From contig CAMNRM010000011.1 in NCBI GenBank assembly GCA_946553025.1, positions 1-64,000 of the forward strand: DNA of 64,000 nucleotides. The letters are read 5' to 3'. The notes under the pieces are model-generated. The model had not been told where the DNA came from, searched no databases, and saw only the letters and a list, made by a program, of their open reading frames with translations. Source of the DNA: an uncultured Clostridium sp. (GTDB lineage: Bacteria > Bacillota > Clostridia > Lachnospirales > Lachnospiraceae). The stretch's first letter is position 1. Each line of letters begins with the position of its first letter. This document shows positions 18,938-26,341 of the stretch, in pieces. The translations under genes and the position numbers were made by a program.

Positions 18938-19486
18938 ATGGAAATGAAAAAAGTTTTAATTATCGGCTGCCCGGGGAGCGGGAAGAGTACATTTGCGCGA
19001 AAACTTCATGCAAGGACGGGGATTCCTTTGTTTTACCTGGATATGCTTTATCACAGACCGGATAAAACCACCTCTGCACCCCAGGAGTTTGATAAGAAAT
19101 TAGAGGAAATCCTAAGGCAGGATCGATGGATTCTTGACGGCAATTATATTCGGACAATACCGATGCGGATGGAATATTGTGACACCGTATTTTGGCTGGA
19201 TTATCCGCTGGAAGTTTGTCTGCAGGGGATAGCATCACGATTTGGAAAACCCCGGGAAGATATGCCATGGATAGAAACACAGAGGGATGAGGAATTTATG
19301 GAATTTGTCTGCGAATTTCCCAAAGTTACCCGTCCAGAGATTGCAGAAGTATTAGAAAAAAATAAGGATAAGCATATTGTTGTTTTTCATTCCAGGGAAG
19401 AAGCAGAAGAATATCTTGTTACTGTTCACGCAGCAATAAATCTTAACTTAAGCGGGGAGGAAGAAAATGTCAGCGGCAGAAAATAA
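18938..19486 (+). CDS. Small P-loop kinase (adenylate kinase-like, FlaR/topology-modulation type)
   Basis: 182 residues. Starts MEMKKVLIIGCPGSGKSTFARKL with the Walker A GCPGSGKST, then GIPLFYLDMLYHRPDKT and WILDGNYIRTIPMRME, typical of the family annotated as DNA topology modulation protein or adenylate kinase-like. The Asp-Gly in ILDGNY and the lid-like arginines support a nucleotide kinase fold; the substrate is unknown. AGGAG lies seven bases before ATG 18938. Its last 20 bases overlap the next gene. Confidence 0.75.
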   Translation: MEMKKVLIIGCPGSGKSTFARKLHARTGIPLFYLDMLYHRPDKTTSAPQEFDKKLEEILRQDRWILDGNYIRTIPMRMEYCDTVFWLDYPLEVCLQGIASRFGKPREDMPWIETQRDEEFMEFVCEFPKVTRPEIAEVLEKNKDKHIVVFHSREEAEEYLVTVHAAINLNLSGEEENVSGRK

Positions 19487-20012
19487 AACTTATAGTCTAC
19501 AGGATATTTATGCTCTTTCCGAGGGAAAAAGAGCAGAATTATTAGATGGACAAATGTATTATATGGCACCGCCAACGGCTACCCATCAGAGAATTTTAAA
19601 TTTTTTATCGACAGAAATTAATCTTTATATCCGAAAAAAACATGGAACCTGTGAAGTGTTTCCTGCACCTTTTGCTGTTTTTCTTGATACAGATAAAGAA
19701 AAGTATTTTGAACCGGATATTTCGGTTATCTGTGACTCCAAGAAGGTAGATGATTTTGGCTGTCATGGAGCACCGGACTGGATTATTGAAATCGTATCGC
19801 CGTCTAGCAGGAACATGGATTATTATTTAAAACTGGCAGAGTATAAAAAGGCCGGGGTAAAGGAATATTGGATTGTAGATCCGATGAAAAAAGTTATTTT
19901 GGTTTATCCTATGGAAAGCAGTGATGCACCGATCATTTGCAGCTTTAAAAGTAAGGTAAATCCTAAACTGTATGAGGACTTGGAAATTGATTTTGCAAAA
20001 ATGAAGATATAA
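19467..20012 (+). CDS. Uma2-family putative endonuclease
   Basis: 181-residue member of Uma2/DUF820, a restriction-endonuclease-like fold of unknown role common in accessory regions. Key residues are visible: EPDISVICD, then GAPDWIIEIVSPSS (the D...ExV core) and the C-terminal AGVKEYWIVDP. It shares family with the gene at 36700-37275 and a remnant at 39091-39276, so three Uma2 loci occur in one window. It overlaps the upstream kinase gene by 20 bases. GGGGAGGAAGAAA precedes the start. Confidence 0.8.
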   Translation: MSAAENKTYSLQDIYALSEGKRAELLDGQMYYMAPPTATHQRILNFLSTEINLYIRKKHGTCEVFPAPFAVFLDTDKEKYFEPDISVICDSKKVDDFGCHGAPDWIIEIVSPSSRNMDYYLKLAEYKKAGVKEYWIVDPMKKVILVYPMESSDAPIICSFKSKVNPKLYEDLEIDFAKMKI

Positions 20013-20018
20013 TTAAAT

Positions 20019-20043
20019 GATAGAAGCGTCAAAAGGTCTTTTG
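20019..20043 (+). repeat. Solo end of the 193-bp MITE-like element
   Basis: GATAGAAGCGTCAAAAGGTC followed by TTTTG is identical to the first 25 bases of the full elements at 44049 and 48208, but the rest of the element is absent. More degenerate ends occur inverted at about 4411-4427 and 14127-14145. Confidence 0.7.
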
Positions 20044-20071
20044 GAAAGAAAGGGAAAGAAGGGAGAACCGT

Positions 20072-21187
20072 GTGAAACTACAATGGGTTGAATTTGAAAA
20101 TTTAGAAACAGGTCTTAAAATTGAAAGAATATATTTTAATAAGGATATTACTTTGTTAGTTGGATTATCCGGTGCAGGTAAAACACAGGTTCTTAATGCA
20201 GTTAAATATTCATTAAGCCTTGCAGTAGATAAAAATACTACCCTGCATCCCTATTCGGTGGGTTTGGGGATTTTGGTTGGTGAGGATAATTATGAGTGGT
20301 TTTATCAAGTAAATAAAGTAAACCCTACAGAATTGATGATTACAGAAACAGGTAATTATGAATTTTTATATGAAAAGCTTCTCTGTAATGGGAAAACGGT
20401 TTTTGAAAGAGATGGAAGGAACATAGATATTATTTACTATAAACAGGTGCCGCAGCCAAAACGGGATGAAAGTCTGCTGTTCCAATATGCAGAAGATGAA
20501 AACTTTAAGAAGCTGATTTCCGGTATGAGAAAGATATACTTGGTAGATATGGAAATAGAAATCCGTCGTGGATTTTTAAGCAAGGATTTTATAAATTATA
20601 AAACACAGATAAGTGATATTATGAAGGCAGGGAAAAAATTTGATTTTAAACGATTCAGTCGTCTTCCTGTACCTCTAAAGCTTTACATCGTAAAAAAATA
20701 TTATTGTGATATATATGGTTTGATTTTTGAAGCAATTAAAGAATTGTTTTATGAAATTGACGATATTGATATAGAAGAAGATCCTACAAGGAATATGTAT
20801 TTCTTATCAATAAAAGTTTATGGAAAAAAATTAATGCAGAAAGATATCTCCAATGGAATGTTAAAAACAATATATTATGTTGTAGAATTGTTTACAATGT
20901 CTGATGATTCCTTAGTTTTGATTGATGAATTTGAAAATGGTTTGGGTGTAAATTGTATTGATATACTTTGTGAGTTAATGCTTTCCGAGAGAAACGATCT
21001 TCAACTGATAATTACCAGTCATCATCCAAAGATAATTAATGCTATTGATAAAGAAAAATGGAAAATTATTGAACGGGATGGTTCTGTAATCAGGAATAGG
21101 ATTAGTCAGGAACTTGGGATTGGGAACAGTCAGCATGATGCGTATTTTAATTTGATTAATCGATGGGAGTTTGAAGGGAAAATATAA
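20072..21187 (+). CDS. OLD/RecF-like AAA ATPase, probable partner of the next nuclease
   Basis: 371-residue SMC/RecF-type ATPase. Walker A GLSGAGKT is at residues 31-38; Walker B is LVLIDEFENGLG, followed by the LQLIITSHHPKIINAI segment typical of OLD and RloC-like ATPases. No TOPRIM nuclease domain is visible in this protein. Base composition is clearly AT-rich relative to aroE downstream, suggesting transfer. GTG start after GAAGGGAGAACC. The next gene, 49 bases on, encodes a PD-(D/E)XK nuclease, so the pair looks like an ATPase-effector module, possibly anti-phage; this is inference from architecture. Confidence 0.75.
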   Translation: MKLQWVEFENLETGLKIERIYFNKDITLLVGLSGAGKTQVLNAVKYSLSLAVDKNTTLHPYSVGLGILVGEDNYEWFYQVNKVNPTELMITETGNYEFLYEKLLCNGKTVFERDGRNIDIIYYKQVPQPKRDESLLFQYAEDENFKKLISGMRKIYLVDMEIEIRRGFLSKDFINYKTQISDIMKAGKKFDFKRFSRLPVPLKLYIVKKYYCDIYGLIFEAIKELFYEIDDIDIEEDPTRNMYFLSIKVYGKKLMQKDISNGMLKTIYYVVELFTMSDDSLVLIDEFENGLGVNCIDILCELMLSERNDLQLIITSHHPKIINAIDKEKWKIIERDGSVIRNRISQELGIGNSQHDAYFNLINRWEFEGKI

Positions 21188-21236
21188 TGAATTTTTACTT
21201 TTTGTTAATTGATGCAATGAGGGGAGAATTTACCAC

Positions 21237-21764
21237 ATGAAAAAACCAAATATTTACGGCGGAGGAGCACAGACGAATAAGAACGGGCTGGCTTTTGAGC
21301 AGACAACTTCTTTAGATTCTGCGCTGGAAGCTTCCGGGTACAGTGTGATGGATAATCGGGTTTATCGGGAGGGTCAGTATATCGGTATTTCTGCATCAAA
21401 ACATGCGTTTTACCAGAAGTTTTTAACTCCGCATGGAATTGACTATCAGACGATTAATTCAAAAAAATGGCTTCCCGACGAGGCTTTTATCAATGAAGAG
21501 AAAAAAACCGTATACATTATCGAAAAGAAGTTCCAAAATGTTTCCGGTTCTGTCGATGAAAAGCTTCCCAACTGCCATTTTAAAAGGCTGGAATATGAAA
21601 AGTTGTGCCATCCTATCGGCTATCAGGTGGAATTTATCTATGTATTATCGGATTGGTTTCGTTCACCGATTTACCGGGATACGCTGGATTATATTGAGAT
21701 GATGGGATGCACTTATTTTTATAATGAAATTCCGCTGCAGGCGCTGGGACTTGCATCGATATAA
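21237..21764 (+). CDS. PD-(D/E)XK nuclease-superfamily protein
   Basis: 175 residues. A restriction-enzyme-like core can be read: N-terminal helix with Glu21, then Pro80-Asp81-Glu82, a 14-residue gap, and Glu96-Lys97-Lys98-Phe-Gln100 on a hydrophobic strand (VYIIEKKFQ). This is the D...ExK...Q pattern of metal-dependent type II-like nucleases. GAGGGGAGAA precedes the ATG. No methyltransferase gene lies nearby, so a simple restriction-modification pair is not supported; the ATPase immediately upstream is the likely partner. Confidence 0.72.
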   Translation: MKKPNIYGGGAQTNKNGLAFEQTTSLDSALEASGYSVMDNRVYREGQYIGISASKHAFYQKFLTPHGIDYQTINSKKWLPDEAFINEEKKTVYIIEKKFQNVSGSVDEKLPNCHFKRLEYEKLCHPIGYQVEFIYVLSDWFRSPIYRDTLDYIEMMGCTYFYNEIPLQALGLASI

Positions 21765-21819
21765 ACTGTTTTTGCATCAAATAAATATGTAAATTACATA
21801 CAAGATGGAGGGAAAAACC

Positions 21820-22686
21820 ATGAATCAGGAAATTACCGGACATACACGCTTAATCTGCCTTTTGGGAAGCCCGGTGGGGCACTCGAAATCACCGATGATG
21901 CACAATGAAGCTTTCCGTGCCCTGGGACTGGATTATGCTTACCTGGCTTTTGATGTAAAGGAAGAACAGCTTGAGAAAGCCATTGAAGGATTAAAAATTT
22001 TCGGGGCCAGGGGAATGAATCTGACCATGCCCTTAAAAAATAAAATTGTGCCTTTATGCGATCATCTCTCCCCTGCGGCACAGCTTTGCCAGGCAGTGAA
22101 TACCGTAGTGATTGAGGATGACCATACACTGACCGGACACACCACGGACGGGGCAGGGTTTTTTATGTCCTGCAGGGAAGAGGGCGTGGAGATTAAAGGA
22201 AAGAAGATGACGCTTTTGGGTGCCGGTGGGGCAGGGACGGCGATTCTTGTTCAGGCAGCTTTGGACGGGGCAGAGGAAATTGCCCTTTTTTCCAGGAGCA
22301 GCAGTCCATTTATCCAAAGAACCATGGAAACCGTAGAGAAGTTAAAAGAAAAAACGCCCTGCCGCATTACCCTGTACGATTATCAGGATGATGTTTTAAA
22401 ACAGCAGATGAAAGACAGCCGTCTTCTGGTCAATGCAACGAATATCGGGATGGCACCGGGGGAAGACGCCTGTCTGATTCCCGATGCTTCCTTCTTTCAC
22501 CCGGGACTTGCTGTAGCCGATGTGATTTATAATCCATTGGAAACGAAGCTGGTGAAGATGGCAAAGGAAGCCGGCTGTAAGGCGTTTGGCGGGCTGAATA
22601 TGCTGCTTTACCAGGGGGCAGAAGCCTTCCGCTTATGGACAGGGCAGACGATGCCGGTGGAACGGGTCAGGGAAAAATACTTTTAA
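21820..22686 (+). CDS. aroE: Shikimate/quinate 5-dehydrogenase
   Basis: NADP(H)-dependent reduction of 3-dehydroshikimate to shikimate in aromatic amino-acid synthesis, or the related quinate reaction. N-terminal substrate motif LLGSPVGHSKSPMMHNEAF, catalytic Lys in MNLTMPLKNKI, cofactor loop LLGAGGAGTAI, and NATNIGMAP further on. 288 residues, full length. GGAGGGAAAAACC precedes ATG 21820; an ATG five codons earlier lies inside that site. It stands alone, with a repeat and terminator just after the stop. Confidence 0.9.
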   Translation: MNQEITGHTRLICLLGSPVGHSKSPMMHNEAFRALGLDYAYLAFDVKEEQLEKAIEGLKIFGARGMNLTMPLKNKIVPLCDHLSPAAQLCQAVNTVVIEDDHTLTGHTTDGAGFFMSCREEGVEIKGKKMTLLGAGGAGTAILVQAALDGAEEIALFSRSSSPFIQRTMETVEKLKEKTPCRITLYDYQDDVLKQQMKDSRLLVNATNIGMAPGEDACLIPDASFFHPGLAVADVIYNPLETKLVKMAKEAGCKAFGGLNMLLYQGAEAFRLWTGQTMPVERVREKYF

Positions 22687-22750
22687 CCCATCGGGCACTC
22701 GAAAACGTAAATCCCTTCGGAATGGGACAGACTTCGTCCGATTAGGTATA
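22687..22750 (+). repeat. Hairpin repeat family 3, copy 1
   Basis: Starts one base after the aroE stop. It contains CCCATCGGGCACTCG, ATCCCTTCGGAATGGGA and GACTTCGTCCGATTAGGTATA. A second, inverted copy lies at 37521-37590 with the same order of blocks and small differences. Two hairpins are likely: CCCAT/ATGGG and CGGAC/GTCCG. Confidence 0.65.
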
Positions 22751-22795
22751 AAAAACTGCCTCGCCGAAATGATTTATCCGGCGGGCAGTTTTTCA
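22749..22795. terminator. Bidirectional terminator between aroE and pyrI
   Basis: AAAAACTGCCTCGCCG pairs with CGGCGGGCAGTTTTT across a short AT-rich loop, with one bulge. A-tract and T-tract on opposite sides allow termination from both converging genes. Confidence 0.8.
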
Positions 22796-22807
22796 TCGTG
22801 TTATCTT

Positions 22808-22833
22808 GTTTCTGTGAACGTGAGAACGGTAAC
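22808..22833. repeat. Short palindrome family, degenerate copy
   Basis: GTTTCTGT at 22808 faces ACGGTAAC at 22826-22833, with TGAACGTGAGA between. Two mismatches in the arms relative to the cleaner copies at 12479 and 37326. It touches the 3' end of pyrI. Confidence 0.4.
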
Positions 22834-22834
22834 G

Positions 22835-23287
22835 TTATCTTGTATATTTCTCCTCGCAGTACTTGCACCGATAAGTTTCCGTCTTCTCATCCGCAAGATA
22901 GAACACATGCGGAAGTTCCTGTTCAATGGAGGTAATGCAGCGCGGATTTTTGCACTGGATCACATTGGTGATGGTCTGCGGAAGGCTTAAGGACTTCTTT
23001 TCCACAATCTGGCTGTCCCGGATAATATTAATCGTGATATTGTGGTCGATATAGCCCAGGACGTCTAAATCAATCCGATCCAGCCCGCCTTCAATCTTAA
23101 TAATATCCTTCTTCCCCATCTTATTGCTCTGGGCATTTTTGATGATGGCGACCTGACATTCCAGCCGGTCAAGGCCCAGGTGATAGTAGATATCCAGGCT
23201 TTTTCCCGCCTCGATATGGTCAAGTACGATTCCTTCTTTTAGTCCGGAGATTCTTAATCCGTCTTTAAATTCACTGTTATTTATCAT
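22835..23287 (-). CDS. pyrI: Aspartate carbamoyltransferase regulatory subunit
   Basis: Binds nucleotide effectors and assembles with PyrB into the allosteric enzyme of pyrimidine synthesis. 150 residues. The allosteric domain includes [12 protein letters not shown]; the zinc domain has four cysteines in CKNPRC and CKYC near the end. Overlaps the pyrB end by 4 bases (ATGA), a coupled pair. pyrI-type regulation is expected to be feedback by CTP/ATP rather than transcriptional. Confidence 0.93.
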   Translation of the reverse strand: MINNSEFKDGLRISGLKEGIVLDHIEAGKSLDIYYHLGLDRLECQVAIIKNAQSNKMGKKDIIKIEGGLDRIDLDVLGYIDHNITINIIRDSQIVEKKSLSLPQTITNVIQCKNPRCITSIEQELPHVFYLADEKTETYRCKYCEEKYTR

Positions 23288-24201
23288 GGGGTCACCTCCA
23301 GTAATTTCATAATTAATGCCATACGGATGTATACACCGTACTGTGCCTGTTTAAAGTAAGCAGCCCGAGGGTCTTTGTCCACCTCAACGGAGATTTCATT
23401 TACCCGGGGAAGGGGATGGAGGATGAACATATCCGGTTTTGCCAGCTTCATCTTTTTCGGGGTCAGAATGTAGCAGTCCTTTAAGCGGATATAGTCTTCC
23501 TCGTTAAAGAAGCGTTCCCTCTGCACCCTGGTCATGTATAAAATATCCAGTTCGGGCAATGCTTCGTCCAGGTTGCCCAGTTCTTTAAACTCGATGTTCT
23601 TTGCTTTTAAAACATCTTCGCGGATATACTCCGGCACCCGCAGTTCCGGCGGTGAGATTAAGATAAAACGAATATGGGGATAACGAACCATGGCATTGAT
23701 TAAGGAATGTACGGTACGTCCGAACTTTAAATCACCGCAGAGCCCCACGGTCAGGTTATCCAGACGGCCTTTTAGAGAATGGATAGTTAAGAGATCAGTC
23801 AGTGTTTGGGTCGGATGCTGATGTCCGCCGTCACCGGCATTAATCACAGGAATCCCGGAGTTCATCGCGGCAACCATTGCGGCACCTTCTTTGGGATGAC
23901 GCATTGCACAGATATCCGCGTAGCAGGAAATAATACGGATAGTATCGGCAACACTCTCGCCCTTAGCTGCGGAACTGGAATCTGCCGAGGCAAAACCAAG
24001 AACACTCCCGCCAAGGCTTAACATCGCCGATTCAAAACTGAGGCGGGTGCGGGTGCTTGGCTCATAAAAACAGGTCGCCAGCTTCTTTCCGTCGCACACA
24101 TGGGCATATTTGGAAGGGTTTTTCTCGATATCATCCGCCACGCGGATAAGATCGCCGATTTCTTCCACAGAAAAATCTAATGGGTTCAGTAAATGTCGCA
24201 T
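23284..24201 (-). CDS. pyrB: Aspartate carbamoyltransferase catalytic subunit
   Basis: Condenses carbamoyl phosphate with aspartate, the first committed step of UMP synthesis. Carbamoyl-phosphate site [12 protein letters not shown], then [12 protein letters not shown] and [10 protein letters not shown] are all present. 305 residues, normal. AAAGGAGG precedes the ATG. A promoter with a perfect -10 lies 50 bases upstream, leaving a short leader with no attenuator or PyrR-type hairpin visible. Confidence 0.95.
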   Translation of the reverse strand: MRHLLNPLDFSVEEIGDLIRVADDIEKNPSKYAHVCDGKKLATCFYEPSTRTRLSFESAMLSLGGSVLGFASADSSSAAKGESVADTIRIISCYADICAMRHPKEGAAMVAAMNSGIPVINAGDGGHQHPTQTLTDLLTIHSLKGRLDNLTVGLCGDLKFGRTVHSLINAMVRYPHIRFILISPPELRVPEYIREDVLKAKNIEFKELGNLDEALPELDILYMTRVQRERFFNEEDYIRLKDCYILTPKKMKLAKPDMFILHPLPRVNEISVEVDKDPRAAYFKQAQYGVYIRMALIMKLLEVTP

Positions 24202-24253
24202 AAAAGCCTCCTTTACATTTGTACCTGGTAACGATCAATGATTAATCTTACCC

Positions 24254-24282
24254 ATTATAAAGCATTTGCATCAATATTTCCA
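24254..24282 (-). promoter_or_regulatory. pyrB promoter
   Basis: On the minus strand, TGGAAA (24277-24282), a 17-base spacer, and a consensus TATAAT (24254-24259). Predicted start about 46 bases before pyrB. Confidence 0.6.
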
Positions 24283-24433
24283 CCACTTTTTTGAGAACTT
24301 TTTCGGAAGTTTTTGGGGAAATTTGTAAAAACAGCAGACGGAAATTTTTGCATAGGTTTTTATCCCTGCTGTTTACATGTAAGGGTGGATTGGGAAAGGA
24401 TTTTCATGGGAAAGGATTTTTACAAAATAGAGT

Positions 24434-24461
24434 TTGTTTCGCCTGTGATTTGTGTTATAAT
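24434..24461 (+). promoter_or_regulatory. Promoter for the unknown gene at 24511
   Basis: TTGTTT (24434-24439), 16 bases, then a consensus TATAAT (24456-24461). The transcript would begin in ATGTATACCTTAT, which resembles one end of hairpin repeat family 3. Confidence 0.6.
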
Positions 24462-24510
24462 GAAAAAATGTATACCTTATTCCTGGGTGTACCTTACAGG
24501 GAGGCATAAG

Positions 24511-25317
24511 ATGGCAAAATCGCTGGAGCAGGTGGTCGCGGAGGGGCTGATTGCAGACTGCAGTTCGCTAGAGGAACTTTATGTACTGTGGCAGACCGTT
24601 CATCATATGGAAGAGGATGGAGCACGGGAAACCTGTTATAAAGAAATCGATCAACGGAGTTTTCATATTGACGGAATATTGTGTCCGCAGGATTTTTCCG
24701 GGGTGCTCTATCTGTTAAAAGAACCGAGTTTAAAAGAATATATTGAAAAAGGTCTGACTTTTCCGGTGATTACGGATATACGTCTGAAATTTCAGAAGAA
24801 GAAATACCATGCGCAGGACGAGTACGGTTATCTTACGGGAATGCAGAGAATTCTTTTGGGTGAAGAAGAAAAAAAGATGTCGGACCAGAAGATTGCCAAC
24901 AGCTTTGGCATTCTTTACATTAATAAGCGGGGCGGAAAGGAAGTTCGGGATAATGTGTGGCTGAAATACGGTTATGCTTACATTGAATTTATCAAACGGC
25001 AGATTCAGCTCATTCGTCCCCGGGTCATTATCTGCTGCGGGGAGGATATTTTTGATCTGATCACAGAAGAGGTATTTTCCCGGAAAAAAACACTCCGGAC
25101 GCGGGTGGAACAGATGATTTGGAAGGGCAGGGAGAACGAGTACCAGTTTACTGCCGACAGCAGTTATCGTTATACGACAAGGCCGGACCGGATATCGGTG
25201 ATTGTGGTGAATATGCAAAATCCCAGGGAAAGAAAGGACGGGAGCGGCTGGATAGGGCTTCGGGAATTTCTCGACGAATTCCGGCAGAGGATTTACAGCC
25301 TTCCGGGTACGCCGTAG
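24511..25317 (+). CDS. Uncharacterised protein, possibly uracil-DNA-glycosylase-like fold
   Basis: 268 residues, not confidently recognised. It has no signal peptide or membrane segment. Points that suggest, but do not prove, a UDG-like alpha/beta fold are GVLYLLKEPS near residue 65, IRPRVIICCGEDIFDLI near 170 (compare the 'RPK-VIVCLG' strand of that superfamily), and VVNMQNPRERK near the end where such enzymes have a His-Pro-Ser loop. The catalytic residues cannot be assigned. A strong site (AGGGAGG) and its own promoter precede it, so it is a single-gene unit. Confidence 0.6.
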   Translation: MAKSLEQVVAEGLIADCSSLEELYVLWQTVHHMEEDGARETCYKEIDQRSFHIDGILCPQDFSGVLYLLKEPSLKEYIEKGLTFPVITDIRLKFQKKKYHAQDEYGYLTGMQRILLGEEEKKMSDQKIANSFGILYINKRGGKEVRDNVWLKYGYAYIEFIKRQIQLIRPRVIICCGEDIFDLITEEVFSRKKTLRTRVEQMIWKGRENEYQFTADSSYRYTTRPDRISVIVVNMQNPRERKDGSGWIGLREFLDEFRQRIYSLPGTP

Positions 25318-25443
25318 AAAAGCAGGAAAGAGAAGGCTGCTGTTGCGTGAACAGTGACAAAAGAAAATATTGGACATGCGTGACCGATGTAAGGAAACTT
25401 TAATGAAGGTTAAGAAAAAAGGAAAGAAGAATGGGGCCGGGGA

Positions 25444-25452
25444 TGGTATAAT
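25444..25452 (+). promoter_or_regulatory. Extended -10 promoter of the ABC exporter operon
   Basis: TGGTATAAT is a perfect extended -10. No good -35 is visible. It lies about 95 bases before the ATPase start. Confidence 0.5.
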
Positions 25453-25548
25453 GAAACATGGAAAAGCAGCCAATAAAGGCAGGATTTGACGGATTTTGGG
25501 ATTGCGCTGGTAATCCTAAAGAAAAGCGGAAGGAAGTAAACAGGGAAA

Positions 25549-26304
25549 ATGGAAAAAACACCGATTATTCGGGTGAAGAATTTATATAAAATTTACCGGG
25601 TCGGGGAAACGAAGGTGCGCGCATTAAACGGTGTGGAATTTACCTTATATAAAGGCGAATTCTGCGCGATTGTGGGCACCTCCGGTTCAGGAAAATCGAC
25701 CCTTTTAAATATGCTGGCCGGGCTGGAAAAACCGACAAAAGGGGAGATTGAAATCGGGGGAAAGCATATCGAAAAGCTTTCCGAGAAGGAACTTGTGACA
25801 TTTCGCCGGGAAAAAGTCGGTTTTATCTTTCAGTCCTATAATTTATTAAATACGATGAATGCCCTGGAAAATGTGGCGATGCCCCTTTCCTTTCGGGGAA
25901 TAGGACGAAAAGAAAGGCTTGCCAGGGCAAAAAAATACATGGAACTGGTCGGCGTGGGCAGGCAGGCCAAGCATATGCCCAACCAGATGTCCGGCGGCCA
26001 GCAGCAGCGTGTGGGCATAGCCCGTGCACTGGCCGTAAATCCTCAGATTATCTTTGCCGATGAACCGACCGGGAATCTGGATTCCAAGACAACGATGGAG
26101 GTGCTGCACCTGATGCAGAAGATTGTCCGGGAACAGAACCAGACCCTGGTTATGGTAACGCATGATAACAATTTGGCTTCCTATGCGGACAGAAGGATAA
26201 GGATTATCGACGGAAAGATTGTCAGCATTGAAGAGGGGGCAAGAGAGGTGGAGTTTGAACCACCGGAAAGCAAAGTTAAGGTCAGGGATGAGCACAGCAG
26301 ATAA
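25549..26304 (+). CDS. ABC exporter ATPase, MacB/LolD type
   Basis: 251 residues. Walker A GTSGSGKST at 43-51, a signature MSGGQQQR near 147-154 and Walker B IIFADEPTGNLD, which with its TGNLD ending marks the MacB/LolD/FtsE branch. Pairs with the FtsX-like permease two genes on. The operon ATPase-surface protein-permease suggests a mechanotransmission or peptide/lipoprotein export system; the substrate is not evident. Confidence 0.88.
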   Translation: MEKTPIIRVKNLYKIYRVGETKVRALNGVEFTLYKGEFCAIVGTSGSGKSTLLNMLAGLEKPTKGEIEIGGKHIEKLSEKELVTFRREKVGFIFQSYNLLNTMNALENVAMPLSFRGIGRKERLARAKKYMELVGVGRQAKHMPNQMSGGQQQRVGIARALAVNPQIIFADEPTGNLDSKTTMEVLHLMQKIVREQNQTLVMVTHDNNLASYADRRIRIIDGKIVSIEEGAREVEFEPPESKVKVRDEHSR

Positions 26305-26341
26305 ACAGGCACAGACAGGACATAAGAAAGGCGCAGGGAGG

